Source: Chlorops oryzae (Eukaryota; Arthropoda; Insecta; Diptera; Chloropidae). Taken from it: a stretch of 64,000 bases of DNA. The stretch lies in NCBI GenBank assembly GCA_020466095.1, contig CM035807.1:62900650-62964649 (forward strand). Reading direction: 5' to 3'. Both the position numbers and the translations under genes were made by a program. Within the stretch, counting starts at the first letter, position 1. Each line of letters opens with the position of its first letter. This document shows, one piece after another, positions 30,855-41,637 of this stretch. Below the pieces are notes generated by a model, which was given only the letters and a program-made list of their open reading frames with translations, was not told the origin of the DNA and ran no database searches.

Positions 30855-32868
30855 CCCAACTAACAAAATAGGTCGAAAAGAGGTCCGTTCGACCTCTTTT
30901 TAGGTAAGAAAGACTTTCCGACTTGACCTAATTAGGTCGAAATTACGTCGATTGGACGTCGATGTGACGTAAGTGGGGAATAAAATGGAAGTCGATTGGA
31001 AGTAATAAGAGGGCATAATAGGGCATTTCGACTTCAAAGTCAGGGCGAAAAGAAGTCCGATTTACCAAATATTAGTAGAAAAGAAGTCCGTACGACGTCG
31101 AAATGACCAATTCTCGACCTAATTGGACTTATAAGTAAAACAAAGTTTGCGAGAGACAAAGAGAGCGACATATGCATCGATTATTTCATACTTATTCACA
31201 TGAACTTATCTTTTCGATTGCAAAAAACGAAACACGTATGCCAGGCAAGATTTATGGTAAAAGCGTTCCTTCTATCTCTTATTTTTTCACGGGCCTTTTC
31301 AATGAAGAAAGATAAAATAAAATATTCTTCATTAAAAATATTTTCCCATACAAAAACCTGGCTGAAACGAAGCTGTAGTGCGAACAAAGATGGCGAAGCA
31401 TAGAATTCGACCACAAAGTCGAAATTATCTATTTTTCTGACCAAATAGGTAAAATCGACTATGATGCCTCGACCTATAAGTCGAAATTCCCTAATTAGGT
31501 ATTTTCGACTTTAAAGTCATAATAGTTTCTGATCTAAAATGCCCTATTAGCGCTTTTCGACCTGAAATAGCCCTATTAGGTCATTTTGTACCTATTTTAG
31601 CGCTTATAGGTAATTTCGACCTATTAGGGCATTTTGATGTCTTATCGACCTATTAGGGCATTTTGACTTAAAACCGACCTGAAAGTAAATAATCCGACTT
31701 GATATTTCACACACACATACTAACATTGGACATTTCACGCCATATGGCATATGCTGTGATAGCGCAGTGTGAACCCCTCTTTTTTTTGATAGATGCTGAC
31801 GTCACATAAGTGTTCTTTCATAGATTTATATTTATTGCTCAAAGCAGTAAATTGCGCCAGTCAAATAAAATGGAAATTTAAAATTAAATTTGGATACAGC
31901 CTAACTGAAAGCAAAACAAAGGGAAAAGACACTGGAAAACAGTTAATTAATTAGTGATGGCGTAATAGTTAAAAGACTGGTCAAGCAATTCTTTACTCAT
32001 TCTGTCTTTAGAGGGAGATCGAAGTAACTTTAAATCGAAAAAAAATTTCGGTAATTTAGGGATTGTGGTTCTAAATTCTGTTTTATTTAAAAAAATTGAA
32101 ATAATAAAGAGATCCTACGTACAGAGTAAAATTTACGCAGCCAATTAAAAATCTAATACACTATTTTTAGTAGGAAGTAATCATGTTTGTATGATGTTTA
32201 AAAACGATTATTTCTCAGCTACATTTTCGTATGAAAAAGCGCGACAGTGACGTCATCATTTTTCGATAATAATTTGTTGTATACCGATATGGCTTCACCC
32301 GAGTTTTACCCATTTTTTTTAGTTTTGCGAACTGCGAACGTGCGGACTTCTGACAATATCGAGAGCGTGCGACTTATAATGATAAACAAGGCATTTAAGG
32401 TCGAAATAGGTCATAAAATTTTTAGCTATCTGAACTATTTCGGCTTTAAAGTCAAACCGACTATAAAGTCCGAAAATCAAGTCCGCTCGACTTTGAAGTC
32501 GAAGCATGCAACAAAATAAGTCAACTTTTGACCCTTTTTCGCCCTATAAGTCAAACGGACTTTAAAGTCGAATTTTAGCCGAAAAATTGGTCGGTTTGCC
32601 TTGAAAAATTACCTAATTTGGAAGTCAAAGTCAAGTCAATATTAAGTCACAAAATAGGGCATTTTTACCTCTTTTCGACCAAAAATCGACTTGTTAGTCG
32701 CAACGACTTTGAAGTCATGAAATAGGTCGAATAAAGGTAATTTGGACCTTCGAAACGGACTTTAAAGTAAGGTCATGGCCGGAAAATAGATCAGGAATAG
32801 GGTAATTTCAACCTAAATAGGTCGATTCGACTTACTGCTGGTCGAATCGCGCTATTGTGCTTGTTGGG
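30855..32868. mobile_element. TIR element packed with GGTCGAAA-type words (2.0 kb)
   Basis: Imperfect TIRs: CCCAACTAACAAAATAG at 30855-30871 and the complement of CCCAACAAGCACAATAG ending at 32868. The element splits RT of G2 between YEFV and MPFG. Subterminal zones (30870-31140, 31400-31710, 32390-32850) are dense in TAGGTCGAAA / TTTCGACCTA and in the palindromic GACTTTAAAGTC. The middle is ordinary AT-rich DNA with two TGACGTCA/TGACGTCAT sites (31798, 32249). Short frames (31196-31444 minus, 32247-32519 plus) resemble nothing I know. The superfamily is undetermined, since the TSD could not be fixed. Confidence 0.7.
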
Positions 32869-33670
32869 AATGCCATTCGGATTTTCCGGAGCCCCGGCTA
32901 TCTTTCAAAGAACTACGAATAATCTTCTGACTGGAGTCGACTGTTTTGTTTATAATGACATTGAAATTTACGGAAGTAACCTCAAACAACACGAAATAAG
33001 GCATCGTAAAGAAATTTAAGCCCTAACAAGCAGTCAACTGAATATACAGACAAAAAAATGCCAATTCTTAAGGAAGGAATTGGTTTATTTGGGTCACACG
33101 TGTTCCGACAGCCGTACAGCCGGACTCAAGTAAGGTCGAATGTGTCAAAAATTTTCCGATACCCAAAAACAAGAAAGAGTTGCAAGCGTTCGTTGGACTA
33201 ACAAACTACTACCAAAAATGCTTACCCAATTGCAGCAGTCCTTCTTCTACCTTTGACATCACTGCAATTAATAGCCCACCACTGTTTAAGCGCGCAGATT
33301 TTACAAAGCCATTTATGCAAGCGTTCAAAAGCCCAGCATAAAGCACAACAGAGAAACGATATTCAACAATCGAAAGGGAATTCCCAGCCATTAGGTGGGC
33401 AACAAAAATTTTCCGGTGCTTTCTTTTAGGTCGCCTTTTTTTAAGGTTTATGAATACCACAAACCCTTGTCGGACATAGCAAATTTAAGTGATCAAGCAT
33501 CCCGGTTGCCGGGCTTCTGCAATAAGCTCTCGGAATTTGAATTCGAAATCTGTTACAAGGCTGGAAAGAAAAATTTTAACGCAGACGCATCGAGCCGGTT
33601 ACCGTTTCAAAATAATCTTGTATCGGTGGTAACAAGAGCGCGAACACACGCCAAAACAAAAGGGTAGAAA
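32869..33670 (+). pseudogene. Gypsy G2 RT (end) and RNase H relic
   Basis: It resumes at MPFGFSGAPAIFQRTTNNLLTGV, then VDCFVYND, where one residue of the YxDD motif is lost. KKCQFLRKELVYLGHTC and LQAFVGLTNYYQK (RT thumb/connection) follow across frameshifts. The RNase H remnant shows SPPLFKRADFTKPFMQAFKS, RYSTIEREFPAIRWA and, at 33395-33667, FEICYKAGKKNFNADASSRL, which is the RNase H C-terminal motif. No frame is open throughout. Confidence 0.75.
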
Positions 33671-33789
33671 AGAAAACATGGAGCGCAATATAAGCGCAGA
33701 TGATGTGAAAGATAGAAACCTTACAGATCAACCAGAGACAGAGGACTTTGCAGTGTTTTTAACACAGAGGAAATGTTCACGATGGGCTA

Positions 33790-34428
33790 CTAGGAGGTCA
33801 CAAAGGAGCTATGAAGACCAATTTTTGCATTTGACGGCAATGCAAGTAGAATAGCATACAGACAGTAATTCGAGATTATGTAAAAATTTGCAATAATTGC
33901 CAACTGAAGTCTACAAAGTATATATGGATATGATAGGCTCCCTACCGGAAATATCGAGAGGAAATATGTACATTTTAACATTTATAGGCGATTTATCGAA
34001 ATTTTTCTTCTGCTCAGCAATTCCGGATGTGCAATAGTGGCAAAAGCCTCAACGATTTAATATCCAAATTTCAGTAACCAAAAGTTTTAACCACGAAAAC
34101 CGGCACAAACTTTAAATCTACGTTATTAAGGAAGTTTTTAAAGTTCTTAGAAAAAAAAAATGCCAAACTTCACCATACCAACCCCAAGCCAATGGTGCTC
34201 TCGAAAGAAGTCTACCACCTCTTGCGAAATTTTTCGAAATTTCGTCAATGAGGATGGCACAAATTTTGGTTGAATGGCTGCAGCACGCTTTGCATGTGCA
34301 TAACAACAAAATGCATTCATCCACAAAATAAACACCTTTAAAAATGCTTTTTGGATTTCAAGTCGATATCCAGTAAACCTTGAAACAAAACCTGAGACTG
34401 TACAACGCAGACGATTTCTTGAAAATTT
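33790..34428 (+). pseudogene. Gypsy G2 integrase relic, core domain
   Basis: Plus-strand fragments include YILTFIGDLSKFFFCSAIPD, TTKTGTNFKSTLL, YQPQANGALERS (catalytic glutamate region) and VEWLQHALHVHNNKMHSSTK. The aspartates of the D,D,E triad are partly replaced, for example TKTGTNF where TDNGTEF-like sequence is usual. The core is cut at 34429 by the piggyBac-like insertion and continues at 39731. Confidence 0.75.
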
Positions 34429-34949
34429 TTAACCCGGTAGCGCCTGAATTGAAAAAAATAAATAGTAAAAATAAAATAAAATATGAACCGGTTTTGAAGT
34501 TTTGATGACAACACGAACTTTTTTTAATGATGCCATATAAAAGCTGGTCACCTCGCCGCGTAGACGTCAGTTTTCGCGCTGGGAAAGTTTGTTTAAACAA
34601 AAAGTAAAATAACCCAAATATCGCCAATATTGCTGGTCGAGAGCCAACATAAACGAAAGGCCAATTGAAGAACACCAAGATCTGGTTGGAGGATAGCAGC
34701 TGTGATCATTCAAAGGTGAGAAGTACTTTTTCCAAAACTAAATAAGAACCCTTAGGCTTTGTTGTTGCCTTGGGCTCCGTCATTTAAACCTTTTCTATTT
34801 AATTTTCACATACTTCCCTGTATTTTTCCCACTAGCGTCCGACCAAAACCACTATCTAGTATAGACACTCACCATAACAGCTTTGAAGCTGGTGCTTTTC
34901 GAAGCTCAGCTTCAAGCTAAGTACCTAGATACCTATACAAAAAGCACGC

Positions 34950-36386
34950 ATGCAAAGCGAAAGCTCTAAGCGATCTCGTAGTCACTCTGTAGGCGCTCAA
35001 AATGTTAAGAATGCTTATGTAGTAATTAACGAAGATAATTCGTCAATTGATAAACGCTTACAAAGCGACGAACAGTGGCTTAGCCAGCGCGCAACAAAAA
35101 CACCAACAAGTAAAAGCACCGAAAAATATAGCCAAATAGCTACTAACACTAATACTCCTGACACTGCGCACAAAGCAAAATCAAACGAGTCGGCGATCCA
35201 GACAGGTATGGATCGCTATGTTAATATTAAAAGGAAGCTCAGCCCTCAAAAAACAAATGTGGGCAAAGCTAAAGTTAATAAAACCACTTCAACTTCGGCT
35301 CCAACAAATGTTTTGGCGGGAAATAGATTTGCTGCGTTAAGTGAAAACGCAAGTTCTGAAGAGAGCACTATTAATTCGGCTCCTAAAACGCCAAAACCAC
35401 CTCCAATTTACCTTCGTGAGCGTAGCTCCAATCTCTTGGTAACGAGTTTAACTCAAATTATAGGAAAAGATAATTTCCACATAACCCCACAAACTCGGGG
35501 AAACATTTACGAGACCAAACTCCAGGTCTATAATGAGAATAATTATCGAGTTGTGGTTAAACATTTTGATAACAATAAAAAGAGCTACTACACATATCAG
35601 CTTAAGAGTAGTAAAGATCTCTCCGTCGTTATTAAAGGGTTGGAATCAGATATAGAGCCGGCTGAGATAAAACAAGCGCTTGAGGAAAAAGGCTTCCAGG
35701 TGAAAGCCGTAATTAATATTTTTAATAAACAAAAAGTGCCTCAACCCATGTTTAAAATCGATTTATGCCCCGACGGCACAAAATTAAAGAAAAATGAGAA
35801 TCATCCCATTTACAATCTGCGGTATCTTCTTCACCGTAGAATTGTAGTTGAGGAACCGCTTAAGCGAAGCGGACCTGTTCAATGTGCGAATTGTCAGGAG
35901 TATGGCCATACAAAGTCATATTGTACCCTACGCGTTGTCTGCGTTGTATGTGGAGAGTTGCACCATTCTACAAACTGTAATTTTAAGGGTAATACTGACC
36001 AAATTATAAAAAAGTGTAGCAACTGTGGGGGAAATCACACAGCCAACTACAGAGGCTGTCCTATCTATAAGGAACTTAAAAGCCGACTAGCGCAGCAAAA
36101 GCAAGCTGCACGCAACCCTCAAAAAAAAATGTTGATGGTTCAAGGCCCTCCGCCTAAAAATCTTGTAACAAACGCGTCTGTTAACCCCAACTTTTCTTAC
36201 GCCAATGCATTAAAGTCCGGAATAAACTCCCAAAATCCCCCTCAGCCACAAAGTAGTAGTTTAGAAAACATGATTTTCAGTCTGACACAGTGTATGACTC
36301 AATTCATGTCAAGCATGCAAAATACTCTTCAAGAGTTAGTTCGAGCACAAAACCAAATGCTCCAAATTCTTATCGCTAAAAAATGA
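34950..36386 (+). CDS. Jockey ORF1, Gag-like RNA-binding protein
   Basis: An intact 478-aa frame. Residues 1-150 are Ser/Thr/Lys-rich and probably disordered. About 155-225 hold ITPQTRGNIYETKLQVY and SYYTYQLKSSKD, the RRM-like region; about 225-300 match the PRE_C2HC domain of Jockey Gag proteins (VVIKGLESDIEPAEIKQALE, then YNLRYLLHRR). Three zinc knuckles follow at about residues 311-372: CANCQEYGHTKSYC, CVVCGELHHSTNC and CSNCGGNHTANYRGC. The last 60 residues include QNTLQELVRAQNQMLQIL, a short coiled-coil-like end conserved in J1 and J2. The stop TGA (36384-36386) overlaps the ATG of ORF2 (36383), suggesting coupled re-initiation. Confidence 0.9.
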   Translation: MQSESSKRSRSHSVGAQNVKNAYVVINEDNSSIDKRLQSDEQWLSQRATKTPTSKSTEKYSQIATNTNTPDTAHKAKSNESAIQTGMDRYVNIKRKLSPQKTNVGKAKVNKTTSTSAPTNVLAGNRFAALSENASSEESTINSAPKTPKPPPIYLRERSSNLLVTSLTQIIGKDNFHITPQTRGNIYETKLQVYNENNYRVVVKHFDNNKKSYYTYQLKSSKDLSVVIKGLESDIEPAEIKQALEEKGFQVKAVINIFNKQKVPQPMFKIDLCPDGTKLKKNENHPIYNLRYLLHRRIVVEEPLKRSGPVQCANCQEYGHTKSYCTLRVVCVVCGELHHSTNCNFKGNTDQIIKKCSNCGGNHTANYRGCPIYKELKSRLAQQKQAARNPQKKMLMVQGPPPKNLVTNASVNPNFSYANALKSGINSQNPPQPQSSSLENMIFSLTQCMTQFMSSMQNTLQELVRAQNQMLQILIAKK

Positions 36387-39118
36387 GCATACTAAACATA
36401 TGCTCATGGAATGCAAACGGCGTCCGCCAACATAAGTTAGAATTAGTTCGCTTCCTCTCCAAGCAATCTGTTGATGTCATGCTGCTCTCAGAGACGCATT
36501 TAACAGATAAAAATAATTTTTCCATACCTGGTTATCAATTTTATAAAACAAATCACCCTGACGGAAAAGCGCATGGCGGTACTGGGATCTTAGTCCGAAG
36601 CAGGATTAACATTTTCCCCTGCAGTCACATGCTGAAAACTTTTTAATGGCAACGTCAATTTGCCTACAAAATCGAAACAATAACTTAGTTTTGTCTGCTT
36701 TTTATTGTCCTCCGCGTTTTCCGGTAAACGAGGATAAATTTAAAGCTTTCTTTAGCACTTTAGGTAATAAATTCCTAGCAGCTGGAGATTTTAATGCGAA
36801 ACACACGCATTGGGGCTCCCGTCTGATAAGCCCGAAAGGAAGGCAATTGTATAGCACCCTTATTAACAGCATGGGCAGGCTTGATTTTTTATCACCTGGC
36901 CAGCCTACATACTGGCCATCTGATCCAAGAAAAATCCCCGACCTGATTGACTTTGCCATTGTTAAAGGGGTAGATAGATCTCGCGTTACAACCACGACAA
37001 CTTTCGATCTCTCATCAGATCACTCACCTGTAATTTTTTATCTAGCTGAAAGTCCTATTGTTACTGAGTCACCCTTCAGATTGACGTCTTCTAAAACTAA
37101 CTGGATTAAATATAAGAAATATATAGCCACTCATATTCATACCAGATACTCTATAGACTGCAAAGAACACGTAGATGAAGCGACAAATGTACTGAATTCT
37201 ATGCTAACGACAGCGGCAGAGCAGTCAACGCCTTGCATCGAAAATAAAGCAAAGAATCATATCTTTACCAATAGCGACATCGAAAGACTTGTGAACGAAA
37301 AACGAAGGCTAAGACGCGAATGGCAACAACATAGATCCCCAGCAGCTAAGCTAAGACTTAAAGCCGCAACAAATGAGCTAAGCAAAGCTCTCTTAAGATT
37401 AAAAAATGACGAGTGTAGGAAATACGTTTCGAAGCTTTCCCCACAGTCCTCCGGAAAATCATCTTTATGGAATATAAATAAGTTTATCAAATCCCAAAAG
37501 TGGGGGAATCTCCCATAAGAGACACCAACGGCGCTTGGGCACGTAGTAGTGAAGAAAAGGCTACTGCCTTTGCTGGGCATTTGAAGTCAGTTTTCCAACC
37601 TAACCCCCCTAAAATAAATTGTGAAATGCCTACACTTCAAATAAATTCTCAAAATTACCCAATATATTTCCACTCAAACGAAATTAAAGCAATTATTACA
37701 AGTCAATTATCCCCCAAAAGAGCCCTGGAGAGGACAACATAACTCCTAAAATGATTATTGAGATGCCATACATTGCCATCGTGTTCATAACAAAGCTTTT
37801 CAATGCGATCATTCGATTTTCATATTACCCTCAAGCATGGAAATCCTCCTTAATAACTATGATTCCAAAACCAGACAAGGATGCAACAATGGTGTCTTCT
37901 TATCGACCGATAAGCCTTCTTCCAAGTATTTCCAAACTTTTCGAGAAAGCACTGCTTTCCAAATTGACTCCATTCGTTTCTGAAAGGGATATAATTCCGC
38001 GCCACCAATTTGGTTTCCGTAAAAATCATGGGACTATTGAGCAGGTAAATCGCATAACCAATGAAATAAGGAAAGCTTTTGAATACAAAGAATACTGCTC
38101 AGCCATATTCTTGGACGTGGCTCAAGCGTTCGACAAAGTATGGCATGAAGGACTTATTCAAAAAATTAAATATCTTCTCCCTCCTACTGTTCATGCAATA
38201 CTTTCATCCTACTTAAAACATAGGAATTTTAAGGTCAAATATAAAGATTTTGTTTCACAAAGTATAGAAATCAAAGCAGGAGTGCCCCAAGGAAGTGTTC
38301 TTGGACCCTTCCTATATTTACTATATACGTCAGATTTCCCTGTAAACAGTAGTCTTACAACATCCACTTTTGCCGATGACACAGCCATATTAAGCCGCCA
38401 TAGATGCCCGATTTGTTCCACTTCTAACCTGCAATCGCATTTAAAAGTGGTTGAAAAATGGTTGGGAACATGGCGAGTGAAAGTAAACGAGCAAAAAAGT
38501 AAACATGTTACATTTACACTTAAAAGGGGCATCTGTCCCCCTTTAAGAATAAACAACATAATAGTACCAGAGACGGACAATGTTGTTTACTTGGGTATCC
38601 ATTTGGACAAACGTCTCACATGGCGCAAACATATTGAAGCTAAACGAACCCAAATGAAACTTAAAGCTATTAAGCTTCATTGGTTAATGAATCATCGTTC
38701 CCCCTTAAAAATCGAATATAAAATCCTTTTATATACTAGTATTTTAAAGCCAATATGGTCCTATGGCCTTCAGTTATGGGGTAATGCAAGTTCCTCAAGT
38801 ATAGAATTGATTCAAAGATGCCAATCAAAAATTCTCCGTTCAATTACAGGTGCGCCATGGTATATTCGGAACGAAAATATCCATCGTGACCTTAATATCC
38901 CTTTGGTTAAAGAGGAATTAGTGCGTCTTAAAAATTCCTATTTGGATAGACTTCAGCGGCACCCAAATGAAATGGCTAGGTGTTTAGCCTCAACTTCAAC
39001 GCACTCGAGGCTAAGAAGAAACGATCGCCCGACCGCTACACACGCACCACAAGGCGAGCGGCGAGGTTCACGACATTCGTCTCACGTCGTTGGTCTCCGA
39101 CAGCATCCCCGTCGATGA
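36383..39118 (+). pseudogene. Jockey ORF2: APE endonuclease and reverse transcriptase, three frameshifts
   Basis: The first part (36383-36646) has ICSWNANGVRQHK and LLSETHLTDKNNF. The next (36646-37518) continues with FYCPPRFPVNEDKF, AGDFNAKHTHWGS and LSSDHSPV, the catalytic Asp/His residues of the endonuclease. 37500-37742 is the linker. 37751-39118 is RT with SYRPISLLPSISKLFEKAL, HQFGFRKNHGTIEQV, FLDVAQAFDKVWH, GVPQGSVLGPFLY and TFADDTAI, all catalytic residues present. Frame changes lie at about 36620-36646, 37502-37506 (a G5 run) and about 37710-37730; each needs one base only, and the frames are otherwise clean. Confidence 0.85.
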
Positions 39119-39701
39119 CGAATCCAGTTAACGATGACCGCTCTGCGTCGCTTGACTTTCGACTCAATCCCGTCGGTAACGTTGCGATAACGGCTCGTGA
39201 GCTGTCGATTTGTCTCCGACTGTGCTCCCCGTCGATGACGTATACGACGACGTATGTCGATAGCCTCGCCTCGCACGATTCTACGGCAATCGGCTGCCAA
39301 TTGTACCCAATATGGGCTCCGTCGACATTCGACAATCATAGCAACATTGGCACAAACCGCCCAACCACGAAGAAGCTGTTTTGCTTGCCACAGCATCGTC
39401 GATCCCCCGTTTTAAAGCCGGCACTGCGATACACTCCTCGACACACACGAAATGTGCTGTGAGCCCCGCACTCAAACCGGCATCGACACCCCCCTTCGGA
39501 AACATCCCTCCAAGCGGCACACGAAAGTATTGCTTAAGCCCGGCTAGAAGGTTCGAGGTGCATTTTTGCCAATGTCGCTATATAAATTATGAATTAATTT
39601 TACGTAGTGAAATTTTGTACTAGTTTAAGATTTGAAAACATATTGTTAGTTCTTAAGATTAAGAAGATTCAATATAAAAATACCCGCAAAAAAAAAAAAA
39701 A
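39119..39701 (+). other. Jockey J3 3' UTR and poly-A tail
   Basis: GC-rich with a repeated block: GTCTCCGAC...CCCCGTCGATGACG at about 39087-39120 and 39200-39240. Open frames here are by-products of the composition. It ends ATATTGTTAGTTCTTAAG...AATATAAAAATACCCGC followed by 14 A, and TGTTAGTTC also occurs near the 3' end of J1. Confidence 0.7.
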
Positions 39702-39730
39702 TATGGCATCGCTAGGCGCTACCGGGTTAA

Positions 39731-40039
39731 TATATTAAATCCAGTGAACCCATCATCTAGTACGGGAGAATCAAAAACAAGCCAAGGAAAAATCCAAGCC
39801 ATACTACGATAAGGGCTCAAAAGTTAGAGAATTTCAAACAGTAGACAAAGTGTGGCTAAAGAATCAAAACCCCAACAAAAAAAATTCTCACCTATTTGGG
39901 CAGGCACTTATTCGATTGTATAAACTTCACCGCCGGTGAATGTAAAATTGAATATCAAAGGAAAATAAAAATTATTTCACAAAAACTTAATAAAACAGCA
40001 CCGCCAAGAAATAAAGATCAAAAAAGAATACAAATAAAA
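39731..40039 (+). pseudogene. Gypsy G2 integrase relic, C-terminal part
   Basis: After TTAA the integrase C-terminus reads, across frameshifts, SKPYYDKGSKVREFQTVDKV and WLKNQNPNKKNSHLF, a normal ending for Gypsy integrases. It joins the core at 34428 across the piggyBac-like insertion. Confidence 0.65.
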
Positions 40040-40903
40040 AATTTTTTTGTATTCAAAGCTTGAAAATCCCTACCTAAGCAGAAACTTAAAACATAAATTT
40101 GGAATTTAAACAAAATTTTTTTTGCCTGTATTAATTTGGCCCGACGGACTAATAAAGTGCAGTCAGCTGATAAAAAAAACCCAATCAACATAATAAGCAC
40201 GAATGCACGAACCCATTGCTCCGTTTCATTCCAAGCGGACACAGATCTCACAAACGAAATTCACTTAAGCACACACAAACCCAATACGCACCGCGACCGA
40301 CAAGCACTGTCAGGGGGCACATTATAGTCAAAATATTTACCTTATTTTCTTTTAAAAAGAATTTTAGAGTATTCTCTCCATCTATGTTAATAGGAGAGGT
40401 TCGTAAACAGCTTAAACTAAGGTTAATCCACCAAATACTTTCACAAATATCCATGACCTATACCATCAAAAGCCACAACAGACCAATTCGAAAATCAACG
40501 TTCTAGCATCTGCCAAACAAGATTAGCCCTCTAACGCCACAATTTTTTTTTTCACTTTAAAGTTCATATAAGACTTATTTCGGGTAGAAAAACCTGAATC
40601 TAAGATTATTAGGATTTTTTTTTTGTCATTTGTTCGAAACCAGTCCATCTAGAGACGGAGACCGGAATAAGAGGGTTAAAACACCTAAGAAAATAGTATG
40701 CTGCAAATATTGCAAAACGAACTCTTAATTGAAATAACTTACCCGGGACGAGGCCAAACATCCCCCGATTCACCATAGCGAGAAGGAAGAATATGCATGA
40801 ATATGACGTTACGTTTTGATGTCATCACCAAAAAAATAGCAAAACCAAAAACTAAATTCAACCACGTTATCTTCGGGTCATTGCAATAACCAGTACCAGA
40901 AAG
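40040..40903 (+). other. G2 3' noncoding region, first part
   Basis: 40040-40330 aligns closely with 26495-26790 in G1. The rest to 40903 (AT-rich, T9-T10 runs at 40543 and 40617) has no clear counterpart in G1 and no gene. Confidence 0.55.
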
Positions 40904-41629
40904 TAGAGATGCAGCCGTGAGTGACTTTTTATTCACGATCACGCACGCTCATTGTACCAAAATTTTTGTGCATGCATGATCAGATACGGTTCAAAAATGA
41001 CTTCCTCACGTTCACGAACGGCCCCGAGAAACATTTTTGAACTCACGCACAACCATTCGCAATATCCAAAAATTTTGAAAAAATCGAACTAGAAATCATA
41101 AATTTCACAATGTAGTTGCAATAGTACAAAAAAAAATATAGTTTAATAAGAATATATTACGTACGGCCGAATATGCTTAAGATAGCAGGGATTTGATTGC
41201 CTTTAAAAAAGTGAATCAACCATTTAAAAAATTCATTTTAATTTTTTTTTGTTTTGAAAATACTCGTGCGTTTAAAAAAAAAATTGTATAATACTACGGA
41301 AGAGGAACGATTTATGCGCACATGAATGCCGGAAAACGCAAACGAATTCATTTTCATGATCATCCTTAACAAATTTTCAACTGTCTCTGGAACCGATATT
41401 GGTATCGATGATTTGATAGCTCATATATTTACCACTGAAATAGATGTGCAAACACAGTTTTTTTGGCTCCTATTTTAGTAAAAAAAAATATTTTTTACAA
41501 TTCCAATAACTTCGTGAGTGGGTGTGTTTGGTATTAATGCTCGGTCACGCACGACAAAAAAGTTAAAATCACGGTCACGCATATCTAACGCACAAAAATC
41601 AGTGTCACGCCGGGACGCGCGCACCTCTA
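40904..41629. mobile_element. hAT-like non-autonomous element (726 bp)
   Basis: Ends TAGAGATGCAGCCGTGA (left) and ...GCGCGCACCTCTA (right, complement TAGAGGTGCGCGC), with imperfect 8-bp flanks CCAGAAAG (40896-40903) and CCCGAACG (41630-41637), six of eight identical. Subterminal CACGCAC / TCACGCA words are repeated at both ends (40940-41050, 41545-41615). No transposase. The 8-bp duplication and TAGAG termini favour hAT. Confidence 0.65.
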
Positions 41630-41637
41630 CCCGAACG

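Larger units (their letters stand above)
34568..39701 (+). mobile_element. Jockey-type non-LTR retrotransposon, best copy J3
   Basis: Contains 5' UTR, intact ORF1, ORF2 broken only by small frameshifts, a 3' UTR and an A14 tail (39688-39701). The 5' end is placed near the initiator-like GTCAGTTTTCGCGC at about 34567; this is an estimate. It sits inside the piggyBac-like element. Copies J1 and J2 in this window are older members of the same family. Confidence 0.85.
34429..39730. mobile_element. piggyBac-like element (TTAA-flanked), filled by Jockey J3
   Basis: The two ends are perfect 16-bp inverted copies: TTAACCCGGTAGCGCC at 34429-34444 and GGCGCTACCGGGTTAA at 39715-39730. TTAA target duplication with CCC...GGG termini is diagnostic of piggyBac. 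A second short inverted match, GATGCCATAT (34530) and ATATGGCATC (39701), lies further in. Only about 140 bp on the left and 30 bp on the right belong to the element; the rest is the Jockey copy. No transposase is present, so it was a MITE or an internally deleted copy. Integrase of G2 reads on at both sides. Confidence 0.85.

Noticed and set aside
38980..39462. 160-aa frame behind Jockey RT
   Set aside because: It overlaps the end of ORF2 and the GC-rich 3' UTR in another frame. No domain, and the composition explains its length.
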